Source: UBA2966 sp965242505
Lineage (GTDB): Bacteria > Pseudomonadota > Alphaproteobacteria > UBA2966
DNA: 64,000 nt
Assembly (NCBI GenBank): GCA_965242505.1
Contig: OZ251449.1
Coordinates: 1,674,001 to 1,738,000 of the forward strand
Reading direction: 5' to 3'
Positions within the stretch are counted from its first letter, which is position 1. Each line of letters starts with the position of its first letter. A model generated the notes under the pieces. That model made no database searches and was not told the DNA's origin. It worked only from the letters and a program-made list of their open reading frames with translations. Positions 31,355-39,400 of the stretch are shown here, piece by piece. The translations under genes and the position numbers were made by a program.

Positions 31355-33282
31355 TCGTCGCGACCGCGGGGCACATCGACCACGGCAAGACGCTCCTGGT
31401 CAAGGCGCTCACCGGCGTCGACGCCGACCGCCTGCCGGAAGAGAGGCGGCGGGGACTGACCATCGATCTCGGCTTCGCCTACCTTCCCCTCGACGACGGT
31501 CCGACCATCGGCTTCGTCGACGTCCCCGGGCACGAGCGTTTCATCCGCAACATGCTGGCGGGGGTGTCGGGGATCGATCTCGCGCTCCTGATCGTGGCCG
31601 CCGACGACGGACCCATGCCGCAGACCGAGGAGCATCTCGCCATCCTCGACCTGCTCGACGTCCGGCGTGGGGCCGTCGCCATCACCAAGATCGACCGCGT
31701 CGACCGGCGACGGGTCGCGGAGGTCGCCGAGGACGTCCGCATCCTGTTGGCCGGCGCCAGCCTCGAGGATGCGCCCGCGTTCCCTCTGTCGGCGTTGACG
31801 GGAGCGGGGGTGGCGGACCTGAGGGCGTTCCTGGAGAGCGCCGCCCGCGCCGTCCCGCCGCGCGCCGCCGGCGGCGGGTTCCGCATGGCCGTGGACCGCG
31901 CCTTCCATCTGAAGGGCGCGGGGCTCGTGGCGACCGGCGCCGTGTTCGCGGGCGAGGCGCGCCCCGGGGACCGGCTCACGGTGACGCCGGGCGGCCTGGA
32001 GGTCCGGGTCCGCGGCATCCACGCCCAGAACCGCGAGTCCGGCTTGGGCGCCGCGGGACAGCGCTGCGCGCTCAATCTGACCGGGCGCGGAGTCGGGCGG
32101 GATTCCATCGCCCGCGGCGACTGGCTCGCCGCCGCCGCACTCCATTGCCCGACCCGCCGGTTCGACGCCCGGCTGAAGGTCCTGTCGAGCGAGACCCGCC
32201 CCCTGCGGCACTGGACGCCCGCGCACGTCCACGTCGGCGCGGCGGCGCTGACCGGCCGCGTCGCCGTGCTCGAGGGCCGCGCCATCCGGCCGGGCGAGGC
32301 CGGGCTGGCGCAGATCGTGCTCGACTCCCCGACCGGCGTCGTCTTCGGCGACCGTTTCGTGGTCCGGGACCAGTCGGCGCGCCGGACGGTCGGCGGCGGG
32401 CGCGTGATCGATCCCTTCGCGCGCGGGCGCGGACGCCGGACTCCCGGACGCCTGGCCCTGCTCGGGGCGAGCGACGAGGAAGACCCGGCGAAGGCTCTCC
32501 GGGGCATGTGCGCCGCGTCGCCGGGAGGCGTCGATCTCGACCGCTTCGCGGCGGCGCGGAACCTGTCCGGGGCGGACGCCGCCGCCGCGGCCAACGCCGC
32601 CGGCGCCATGGTCGCGGAGACCCGCGGCGCGCGAGTCGCGATCGCGCGGCGGAACTGGGAACGGGCCAGGACCGCCGTCGTCGACGCCGTCGCCGGCCAC
32701 CACGCCGGCGCGGCGGACGGCCGGGGCCTCGCCCTCGGCCGGTTGCGGGCCGCGGCCGGCCCGGAGCTCGGCGGGGCGCCGCTCGACGCGGCCATCGACG
32801 ACCTCGTGGCCTCCGGCGCGATCGTCCGCGAGGGGGGCCGCCTCCGGCGGGCGGACCACCGCCCCGCGCTGCCGCCCGAGGACGCGGCCCTCTGGAACAG
32901 AGTCGCCCCGCTGCTCGAGGCGGACGAGGGACGGCCGCCGTCGGTCCCCGACCTCGCGGCCGGCCTGGGAATACCCGCCCGGACCCTGGAGCGGGTCCTC
33001 GTCCGGGCGGGCCGCCACGGCCTCGCGGTCCAGGTGTCGCGGAACCGCTTCATGACTCCGGCCACGGCGCGGCGGTTGGCGGAGACCGCCGAGCGCGTGG
33101 CCGCGGGTTCGCCCGACGGGCGTTTCACGGCGCGCGCGTTCCGCGACGCGACGGCGCTGGGACGGAACTTGACGATCGAGGTGCTGGAATTCTTTGATAG
33201 GTTCGGCTTCACCCGCCGCGTCGGAGACGAACGGACGGTGCTGAAGCCGGCGGCCGACGCCTTCGCGCGCCGGGACGCCTGA
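31351..33282 (+). CDS. selB: selenocysteine-specific elongation factor
   Basis: The 643-residue protein has the GTPase motifs of SelB (ATAGHIDHGKT at 5-14; DVPGHERFIRNMLAG; ITKIDR), then EF-Tu-like barrels, then a C-terminal set of winged helices that bind the SECIS hairpin (ending FFDRFGFTRRVGDERTVLKP). It delivers Sec-tRNA to in-frame UGA codons. It is coupled to selA by ATGA overlap, and the tRNA-Sec gene begins 17 bp after its stop. Confidence 0.96.
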   Translation: MIVATAGHIDHGKTLLVKALTGVDADRLPEERRRGLTIDLGFAYLPLDDGPTIGFVDVPGHERFIRNMLAGVSGIDLALLIVAADDGPMPQTEEHLAILDLLDVRRGAVAITKIDRVDRRRVAEVAEDVRILLAGASLEDAPAFPLSALTGAGVADLRAFLESAARAVPPRAAGGGFRMAVDRAFHLKGAGLVATGAVFAGEARPGDRLTVTPGGLEVRVRGIHAQNRESGLGAAGQRCALNLTGRGVGRDSIARGDWLAAAALHCPTRRFDARLKVLSSETRPLRHWTPAHVHVGAAALTGRVAVLEGRAIRPGEAGLAQIVLDSPTGVVFGDRFVVRDQSARRTVGGGRVIDPFARGRGRRTPGRLALLGASDEEDPAKALRGMCAASPGGVDLDRFAAARNLSGADAAAAANAAGAMVAETRGARVAIARRNWERARTAVVDAVAGHHAGAADGRGLALGRLRAAAGPELGGAPLDAAIDDLVASGAIVREGGRLRRADHRPALPPEDAALWNRVAPLLEADEGRPPSVPDLAAGLGIPARTLERVLVRAGRHGLAVQVSRNRFMTPATARRLAETAERVAAGSPDGRFTARAFRDATALGRNLTIEVLEFFDRFGFTRRVGDERTVLKPAADAFARRDA

Positions 33283-33299
33283 CGGGACCGGACGACCGC

Positions 33300-33394
33300 G
33301 GAAGGGAATCGCCCCCGGTGGGGCGGCCGGGCTTCAAACCCGTGCTGGGGCGCTCAGCGTTCCTGGTGGGTTCGACTCCCACTCTCTTCCGCCA
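33300..33394 (+). tRNA. selC: tRNA-Sec (anticodon TCA)
   Basis: The 95-nt tRNA has an 8-bp acceptor stem (GGAAGGGA with TCTCTTCC), discriminator G and encoded CCA. The anticodon loop CTTCAAA holds TCA at 33334-33336. A long variable arm and the T-loop TTCGACT follow. The extended acceptor stem and UCA anticodon are specific to selenocysteine tRNA. With selD, selA and selB next to it, the whole Sec machinery sits in one 6-kb block. Confidence 0.95.
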
Positions 33395-33453
33395 CGCCGC
33401 AGGCGGGCGGTCCGCGGGTTCCCGCGCCGGTCAACCGTCGTCATCGCCGCCGT

Positions 33454-33948
33454 TCACTCTCCGAGGTCGACGACGACGTCTCGAATGTGGTCGCGAAGCC
33501 ACCGCGCGGACTCGGAATGGGCCCGGAGGATATCCCGCATGTCCGGACCGCCCCACGACTCCGCCGCCTGCACTGCGGCGTCCCTTATGCGCACGTCGTC
33601 GCTGTCGAGGGCCGTTTCTACGACTTCGGCGCGCCACGGAGGCTCCCCCGGCCGCTCCTGGCGGCCCAGACAACGCAGAACCGACGCGGCGAAATCCGGT
33701 TGCGCGGCGTCCCGGGAGAACGACTCGAGCCACCCGAGAACCCGTCGTCCATCCGTCGATCGCAATGCCCCGCCGATGATCTCCTCGGCCGGATGGGTCA
33801 CTCCGTCCTCGAGCGGGTCGGTCTCGAACACGCTCCGCAGACTGGCCGCGAATCGCTCGCGTTCCCGGCGTTCGACGAGAGAGCGTTCCTCCGACGCAGG
33901 TCGGAGGCCAGGCGATTCCATGAACGCCGGAAACGGGTTCTCACGCAT
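33454..33948 (-). CDS. hypothetical protein with HEAT-like C-terminus
   Basis: The 164-residue protein starts RENPFPAFMESPGLRP, is followed by a strongly charged helix (ERSLVERRERERFAASL), then LEDGVTHPAEEIIGGAL. The C-terminal half contains a HEAT-repeat-like stretch (DSDDVRIRDAAVQAAESWGG). I do not recognise a named function. It overlaps the end of the 97-residue gene by 8 bp, so the two form a translational unit. Confidence 0.6.
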   Translation of the reverse strand: MRENPFPAFMESPGLRPASEERSLVERRERERFAASLRSVFETDPLEDGVTHPAEEIIGGALRSTDGRRVLGWLESFSRDAAQPDFAASVLRCLGRQERPGEPPWRAEVVETALDSDDVRIRDAAVQAAESWGGPDMRDILRAHSESARWLRDHIRDVVVDLGE

Positions 33949-34234
33949 GGGTTGGTCCTTCTTCACGGTCGAGAAAGACGACGGTGGTTTCGACGGCGGG
34001 CGCGAGCTCCCGCCGCCAGTCGGCCATGCCGAGGGCCAGCGGCGCGGCGTCCTCGCGGCCTATCGCCTCGTCGAGGCAGGCGATCGAGGCGCTGCCGAGA
34101 AGCTGGCGGAGCGCGTCGAAGTCGACCTTCCCTTCGACGAACGCCTCGGGGCACAGGACCTTCAGCCGTTCGAGATTCTCGGCGACGACATCCGCCGAGC
34201 GGGTCTCCGGGTCGCCAGAGACGATCTTGTCCAT
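33941..34234 (-). CDS. short protein resembling the N-terminus of type III/Mod-like DNA methyltransferases
   Basis: The start at ATG 34234 is supported by a GAGGAG ribosome binding site; an upstream frame to 34300 is less likely. The first 45 residues (SADVVAENLERLKVLCPEAFVE, then KVDFDALRQLLG) resemble the N-terminal leader of site-specific adenine methyltransferases. No methylase domain follows: the protein ends after 97 residues. It may be a cut-down gene or a small partner that copies this domain. Overlaps the HEAT-like gene. Confidence 0.5.
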   Translation of the reverse strand: MDKIVSGDPETRSADVVAENLERLKVLCPEAFVEGKVDFDALRQLLGSASIACLDEAIGREDAAPLALGMADWRRELAPAVETTVVFLDREEGPTHA

Positions 34235-34656
34235 GGAGGCGCTCTCCTCAAATCCCGCAATCGGGCGGGAGCCGGGAGTCGGTGAACTGGATGCGTTCAT
34301 TGGACGGTCGGGTTCGGTCGATACATCGGAAGCATCGGATGATGCGCGCCGGGTCCGGTAAATATCGTAAATCGCCGGGCCGATCGCAATGCCCGGAGGT
34401 TCCGGCCCTCCAAGACGCTGCCGGGCGCGACGGGGAGGTCGGATTCCACGTGGCCGGGCCGCGGGCGGGCGGCGCGCCGACCCGCGAGATCGGCGAACGC
34501 CGACGGAGCGCGCCGCCCGACGGCGATGGGCGATTTGGCTTCGGGACGGTCTTGCCCCTAAACTCCCGTCGCGTCGCGGCCCAACGGCCGCGGCGGCGCA
34601 TCGAATGGAAGCGAGCGGGCGATCGAGGCCCGCGGCAGTTCAGGGGGAGTCACGGC
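34235..34656. other. gene-free stretch (about 420 bp)
   Basis: The stretch lies between divergent genes. I see no convincing open frame, tRNA or member of the repeat families. It presumably holds promoters for both sides, but none stands out by eye. Confidence 0.5.
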
Positions 34657-34902
34657 GTGATCATCAAATCGATGGCCGGCGAGTTCGACATCACGATCGA
34701 GGGATTCGAGATCGAGGGCCGCCATCTCGTCATGGTCGGACGGATGGGCGTGTGGGACGCCAGGACCTACATCACCGGGGCCGAGCTCCTCGCCGTTCTC
34801 GGAAGGCTGCTGAAGCCGGGCATCCTCCTCGGCCTCGTCACGCTGCCCTTCCGGCGCGCCGCGCCCGAACCGGAACCCCAGACGGAGGAAAACCATGACT
34901 GA
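34657..34902 (+). CDS. small protein at the head of the nitroreductase-like/GcvT-like cassette
   Basis: 81 residues from GTG 34657, with GGGGGA upstream; ATG 34672 is the alternative start. It has an acidic beginning (GEFDITIEGFEIEG), then a hydrophobic segment (LLAVLGRLLKPGILLGLVTLPF) that could be one membrane helix or an amphipathic anchor, and a charged tail. It overlaps the next gene by 8 bp, implying coupled translation. No family recognised. Confidence 0.65.
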   Translation: MIIKSMAGEFDITIEGFEIEGRHLVMVGRMGVWDARTYITGAELLAVLGRLLKPGILLGLVTLPFRRAAPEPEPQTEENHD

Positions 34903-36232
34903 CGATCCCAAGTTCAGCGTTCTGCCGGAGTTCGAGGAGGTCTGGAACTTTCCCCTGTTCGAGGCGCTCACCAGCCGGCGCTCGCGGCGGTTCGGCTTCG
35001 GCATGGAGCTCACCCACGGCCCGTTCGTCCACAAGTCGCCTTTCGAGCCCTATCCGCTCTCCGAGGAGGAGACCGCGGTCCTCGTGGCGGCGGCCTGCGG
35101 CGCCACGGGCGCCATCCTCTGCGAGGGCGACACCCAGGGCGGCATGGTGAAGTCGGTCGGGCGCACGCACCCGAGCGCGGTCGGCGCCCACAGGACGGTG
35201 CTGTTCTTCACCAACGACGACGGGCTCCACCTCTATCAGGCCGACAAGGCGAAGATGAGCAAGATGAAGGAGTACGAGACCGTCGAGGACCGCGACAAGG
35301 TCTGGAACTTCTACCGCGACCACACCGTCAAGCTGTCCGACGGACGCTTCGACCTGCCCCAGGCGGAGCCAGGCCTCTTCGCCCACAACCTCTGGGTCAC
35401 CAACCGGCCCGGCTCCACCCTGTTCATGCCGGTCACCGACATCAGCCAGGACCTCATCCGCCTCATGGTCAACATGTGCGACACCAAGGGCGGCGCGCGC
35501 TACGTCAAGGGCGGCGGCTACTACATCTGCGACGAGCGCCGGGGCATGAAGCCGGCGGGATGCGAGAAGTGGGCCGACAAGGGCCTGCTCGACCGCAACA
35601 AGGTCCTTCCTCTCGGCCGCCTCGAGAAGATCATCGTGAGCTGGCTCTGCGCCGAGGGCGCGATGATGGGGCAGCTCATGCAGCTCGCCATGGCCGCCAC
35701 CGGGATCGGCGGCTGGATGCACGGCGGCTTCACGCCCCTCGTGGTCATGGGCGGCACGCCGATCTGCAAGGGCCTGGGCTTCCGCTTCGTCACGCCCAAG
35801 GACGACCCGTTCCCCAACCCGGTCGGCCTCGACGGCTATTTCGAGGGGTTCTGCCCGCCCTACTACAAGGACATGGACACGGCCGTGGAGACGGCGGTGG
35901 CCGGCATGGGCGAGAAGCTCGACGAATGGGAGCGCCGGGGCATGACGCTGCCGCACACCGTCCCCAACGAGGAGTTCGAGAAGGCAGTGCCCGGCCTCTC
36001 CGACGAGGGGATCGAGTGCGTCAAGGACGTCTGCCGCTACATCTACGAGGAGTACGGCAAGTTCCCCGCCCACAACGACACCATGCACCTGCTCTACTTC
36101 ATCCAGGCGCACCACCTCGACACGGAGTTCTACGACCAGTACTTCAAGGAAGGCGCCTACATCCACACGCACAAGAACCACTTCGAGAAGTGGCACCGGG
36201 GATCGAACATCCCGCGCCGCGACAACCGGTGA
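34895..36232 (+). CDS. uncharacterised protein, possibly a distant nitroreductase-like flavoenzyme
   Basis: The 445-residue protein begins with LFEALTSRRSRRFGFG and LSEEETAVLVAAACGATG, a pattern like the FMN-contacting N-terminus of nitroreductase-type enzymes. A later GAMMGQLMQLAMAATGIGG segment fits the same fold. The rest, rich in Tyr, Cys and Met (GGGYYICDERRGMKPAGCEKW), is unfamiliar. Codon bias is strong and matches the following gene. It is translated from a frame overlapping the small gene upstream, with the GcvT-like gene 23 bp downstream. Reaction unknown. Confidence 0.6.
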   Translation: MTDDPKFSVLPEFEEVWNFPLFEALTSRRSRRFGFGMELTHGPFVHKSPFEPYPLSEEETAVLVAAACGATGAILCEGDTQGGMVKSVGRTHPSAVGAHRTVLFFTNDDGLHLYQADKAKMSKMKEYETVEDRDKVWNFYRDHTVKLSDGRFDLPQAEPGLFAHNLWVTNRPGSTLFMPVTDISQDLIRLMVNMCDTKGGARYVKGGGYYICDERRGMKPAGCEKWADKGLLDRNKVLPLGRLEKIIVSWLCAEGAMMGQLMQLAMAATGIGGWMHGGFTPLVVMGGTPICKGLGFRFVTPKDDPFPNPVGLDGYFEGFCPPYYKDMDTAVETAVAGMGEKLDEWERRGMTLPHTVPNEEFEKAVPGLSDEGIECVKDVCRYIYEEYGKFPAHNDTMHLLYFIQAHHLDTEFYDQYFKEGAYIHTHKNHFEKWHRGSNIPRRDNR

Positions 36233-36255
36233 ACAGTGAAGCCGAGGACCATCCG

Positions 36256-37377
36256 ATGACCAGGATACTGAAACGCTCGCCGCACTACGGCCAGCACGTC
36301 GCCCACGGGGCCAAGGGCTTTTTCGACTTCGCCGGCTGGGAGATGCCGGAGATCTTCACCTCGGTGGAGGACGAGGTGAAGGCGTGCCGTTCGGCCGCCG
36401 TGCTCTTCGACGGCCATCAGATGGGCGAACTCCATCTCAAGGGGCCGGAGGCGCACGACGCCGTGCAGAAGGTCTGCGCCAACGACATCAGGCCCGAACC
36501 CGGGCGTTGCTTCTATTCGAGCCTGCTCAACGAGGGCGGCGGGATCGTCGACGACCTCGTCGTGCTCTGCCTGGCGCCCGATCACTATCTGCTGACGGCG
36601 GCGGCCTTCAACGTCGGCAAGACGCCGGGATGGGTGCGACGGCACGTCGGCGGCATGGACGTCGAGATCGAGGACCTGACCAGCGGCACCACGATCATCG
36701 AGATACAGGGGCCCAGGTCCCGCGACATCCTCCAGAAGATCACCGAGGCCGATATCTCGAACGAGGCGCTGCCCTATTTCCGCTTCGTCGAGACGAAGGT
36801 CGCCGGCATCGACTGCATCGTCGCGCGCCTCGGCGTCACCGGCGAGCTCGGCTACGAGATCGTCTACGATCCGGGCTACGCCTACACGATGTACGACGCC
36901 ATCGTCGAGGCCGGCAAGGACGACGGCCTTCAGCTCTGCGGCAACAAGACGGTCGGCGTGTTCCGCCTCGAGAAGGTCTACCACATCTACACGCGCGACA
37001 TCGACGAGAGCACCAATCCCTTCGAGGCGGGCCTCGACAAGGCGGTCAGGCTCGACAAGGACGACTTCATCGGGCGCGACGCGCTGCTTCGCGTCAAGCA
37101 GCAGGGCGTGAGCCGCAAGCTCGTCGGCTTCGAGATCGCCGGCGGCGGCGTCCCGGCGCCCGGCGCTCCCATCGAGATCGACGGCCGGGAATGCGGGAAA
37201 GCGACCTTCGCGGGCTACAGCCCGACCCTCGCCAAGACCATCGGCATCGGCTACGCGCCCGCCGAGCGCGCCGCGGCGGGGACGGCGCTGGTCATCGGGG
37301 CCGACCCCGAACCCCTGGAGGCGACGGTGGTCGAGATCCCGTTCTTCGATCCCAAGGGCGACCGCATCCGCATGTAG
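36256..37377 (+). CDS. GcvT-family (aminomethyltransferase/DmdA-like) folate-dependent enzyme
   Basis: The 373-residue protein has the GcvT layout: FFDFAGWEMPEIF, VLFDGHQMGELHLKGP, the folate-site region LGVTGELGYEIVY, and the C-terminal barrel (SRKLVGFEI...GYSPTLAKTIGIGY). Family members move one-carbon units from N-, S- or O-methyl donors to tetrahydrofolate: glycine cleavage T protein, DMSP demethylase, sarcosine and dimethylglycine enzymes. No gcvH or gcvP is nearby and its partner is the uncharacterised 445-residue protein, so a dedicated demethylase is more likely than glycine cleavage. Confidence 0.85.
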   Translation: MTRILKRSPHYGQHVAHGAKGFFDFAGWEMPEIFTSVEDEVKACRSAAVLFDGHQMGELHLKGPEAHDAVQKVCANDIRPEPGRCFYSSLLNEGGGIVDDLVVLCLAPDHYLLTAAAFNVGKTPGWVRRHVGGMDVEIEDLTSGTTIIEIQGPRSRDILQKITEADISNEALPYFRFVETKVAGIDCIVARLGVTGELGYEIVYDPGYAYTMYDAIVEAGKDDGLQLCGNKTVGVFRLEKVYHIYTRDIDESTNPFEAGLDKAVRLDKDDFIGRDALLRVKQQGVSRKLVGFEIAGGGVPAPGAPIEIDGRECGKATFAGYSPTLAKTIGIGYAPAERAAAGTALVIGADPEPLEATVVEIPFFDPKGDRIRM

Positions 37378-37382
37378 CCGCG

Positions 37383-37398
37383 CGGTTCTGGAGAACCG
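37383..37398 (+). terminator. short hairpin after the GcvT-like gene
   Basis: CGGTTCT and AGAACCG form a 7-bp stem with a 2-base loop five bases past the stop codon. There is no T-run, so it may be a processing or weak termination signal. Confidence 0.35.
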
Positions 37399-37442
37399 TA
37401 GTTCGGAGATTCGTCAATGCGGCTTGTGCCCAGGAACGGGCT

Positions 37443-37459
37443 GTGAATTACGAATTCAC
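37443..37459. promoter_or_regulatory. perfect 7-bp-arm palindrome GTGAATT-ACG-AATTCAC
   Basis: An AT-rich inverted repeat in the short convergent space between the GcvT-like gene and the minus-strand nuclease-like gene. It could be a protein binding site or a bidirectional hairpin. No function shown. Confidence 0.3.
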
Positions 37460-37508
37460 GGTGTGGCGGCCGCAGTGAAGTAGGTAGGGAAGGGGTACGA
37501 TGGAGTAG

Positions 37509-38888
37509 TCAGGAGGTTTCGATGGGGTCGGCGAGGTCGGGCTCAAGAGTCGAGGCGGGCGTTTGCTGCGGATGGTCGGATTCGTGTATCGGATCGTCCT
37601 TGGCAATGGGCGGTGGCGGCGGGGTCCAAGCGCGCAGGTGGCATCCGACGTTGTCATAGAATTCGGGTATCATTTTTTCCAAGTCTTCGATGAAGGTGCT
37701 GCGGCCGGAAAAACGACGCGCGATATCCTTGATCATGATGACTTCGAATCCGATGGGAGGGGCTTTCTGGCGGTCGTTTTCTAGGGATTTGGAGTCGACC
37801 TTGACTTCAGCAAGGGATGCTTGGGTAGGCAGTACGCGTCGGGGCCAGAGGGCGCGGACGACGACGTCTTCACGGTCGATATTACGGAGTTGTCGGCGGA
37901 GCCAGTTTATGCGGGCGCTGGCACGCTTGGTATCCAGCGGCGCGTTGAGTTTCATGGAGCACGAAATGGTCCGGCGCTGTAGATCGGCCGTCACGTCGAG
38001 ATCGGCCGCAGCATTCGGTATGGCGAAGATGGAGCGAAGCTCGTTGCGGGATGCGAGGGCGTTGGAAGCGTCGCGGAGTCTGTCGGCGGGGTTGGAGTGG
38101 TATTTACGGGAAAGGCCGCGGATGGCGACTTCGTGGCCGATACGGCGACTGAGGAGAAGAGATATATCGCGTTCCTTTTGGTGCCAGCTGGCAACGGTGT
38201 TTTCGATTTCCGGGGAGTTGGGCCCGAACTGGTGGCGGTCGCGGACACCGTGGACAAGGGTACGCCATTCGGGGTTCATTTGGCGGAATTGGGTGATGCC
38301 GGAGCTGTCGTGCTCAAAGTATCTGGCCATCTCGTTGAGGATGAACGCTTGGTCGGGGTCGATGTCGTCCTTGTCCTGAAGGATGAGATGAGCGGAGGTG
38401 AGTACGCCGATCCACGACATATGGAAGAAGCGGACTTGGTTGCCGAGTTTTTTCGGAACAGGGTAAGGAACGAGGGTAGGCAGGGCGACGAGCTGGTTGG
38501 AGAGGGTGACAATAGCGTCGATCTGGAATCTTTTCGCAAGTTCGCCGTATCGTTGTATCTGATCGACGTCGATTTCGGCAGCGGCGATCTTAGCTTCTAC
38601 GAGGGCGGTCCAACGGGTCTTGCGAGTAGTAAGGGACAAAAGTCCGTCGGGGCGATCCTTGATATTCGTATCGGATGACGGGAACTCGACTTCGGTGTAG
38701 GCGGCAAGCGCGGAGGACTTGCCGACCTTGGCATCAAAACGGTCAAGGATCGCTTTAGCGAAGGGATGGACTCGCGTGAGCGTAGCAAGGAAGATCGAGA
38801 CAACGCGTTCCTCTTTGCGGGAGTCGGCAACGACCGGCATGAGCCTGGCGGTGTGGGCAGTGGCGAGGATATCATCGAGCGTTTTCAT
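37509..38888 (-). CDS. PD-(D/E)XK nuclease-like protein, probably horizontally acquired
   Basis: The 459-residue protein contains RPDGLLSLTTRKTRWTALVE followed by AKIAAAEIDVDQIQRYGELA. The Asp, then Glu-X-Lys (VEAK), then the helix with QIQRYGELA, fit a PD-(D/E)XK nuclease core near residues 80-120. The remainder is unassigned and ends in a Pro-rich tail. ATG 38888 is chosen over an upstream frame with repeat-like coding. Base composition is visibly less GC-rich than neighbouring genes and codon choice differs, suggesting transfer. It may act in defence, but there is no recognisable system partner. Confidence 0.65.
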   Translation of the reverse strand: MKTLDDILATAHTARLMPVVADSRKEERVVSIFLATLTRVHPFAKAILDRFDAKVGKSSALAAYTEVEFPSSDTNIKDRPDGLLSLTTRKTRWTALVEAKIAAAEIDVDQIQRYGELAKRFQIDAIVTLSNQLVALPTLVPYPVPKKLGNQVRFFHMSWIGVLTSAHLILQDKDDIDPDQAFILNEMARYFEHDSSGITQFRQMNPEWRTLVHGVRDRHQFGPNSPEIENTVASWHQKERDISLLLSRRIGHEVAIRGLSRKYHSNPADRLRDASNALASRNELRSIFAIPNAAADLDVTADLQRRTISCSMKLNAPLDTKRASARINWLRRQLRNIDREDVVVRALWPRRVLPTQASLAEVKVDSKSLENDRQKAPPIGFEVIMIKDIARRFSGRSTFIEDLEKMIPEFYDNVGCHLRAWTPPPPPIAKDDPIHESDHPQQTPASTLEPDLADPIETS

Positions 38889-39020
38889 GGAGGGGTGATT
38901 CCGCAGTTCTCGTGGATAAAGGAGAGTGCCCGTGCTTGATGGAGATCGAGGCCGACCGGGCATCCGGGGGTAGGTGCACAGGGAATATAATATAGGCGTC
39001 GGCCGATTCGGTCAAGGAAA

Positions 39021-39237
39021 TGTCCTCGTTCAGAACATATGAGACGCCGCGTGGGCCGCTGGGAACGGCGCGTCAAGCCGCTTCGCGGCTCCTTCGCTGC
39101 GTTCCGGCCCTTCGGGTGACCCGCCGTCCCCAGCGGCTCCGAGGGCAGCCATGGCCGGAAGCCTGCTTACGGCCATGGCGAGGCCGGATACCAACCGGCC
39201 CGATGGGCCGTGTCTCGCATGTGTCTGAACCAAGTCA
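39021..39237. repeat. Family 1 MITE-like element, copy 2 (217 bp)
   Basis: Same length and ends as the copy at 85-301: left TGTCCTCGTTCAGAACATAT and right ATGTGTCTGAACCAAGTCA. The interior is highly similar to copy 1. A family 2 repeat begins 5 bp after it, repeating the family 1-family 2 order seen at the left edge of the window. Confidence 0.8.
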
Positions 39238-39241
39238 GGGG

Positions 39242-39400
39242 GCCAACCCCATTCGCGCTTCTCTCCCCTGACGCGACCCCCACCCCGACCCTCCCCCTGC
39301 AAGGAGGAGGGAGAACAGGGGGGACGAAGGGGCGGCAACGGCGGCTCCCGTCCTCTCGTCAGGGGGATGGAGCGCGAACGGACCCTGCGGAACCTTCGCC
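39242..39400. repeat. Family 2 repeat, copy E (rearranged, no termini)
   Basis: The left half carries the direct-orientation block ACGCGACCCCCACCCCGACC with the CCCTCCCCCTGCAAGGAGGAGGG hairpin. The right half carries the inverted left arm (GCGCGAACGGACCCTGCGG). The inverted arm reaches into the coding end of the flavin monooxygenase-like gene and supplies its stop codon. Confidence 0.65.

Noticed and set aside
36256..37377. Annotation as the glycine cleavage T protein of a gcv operon
   Set aside because: No gcvH or gcvP is present, and the partner genes are unrelated, so a specific demethylase is more likely.
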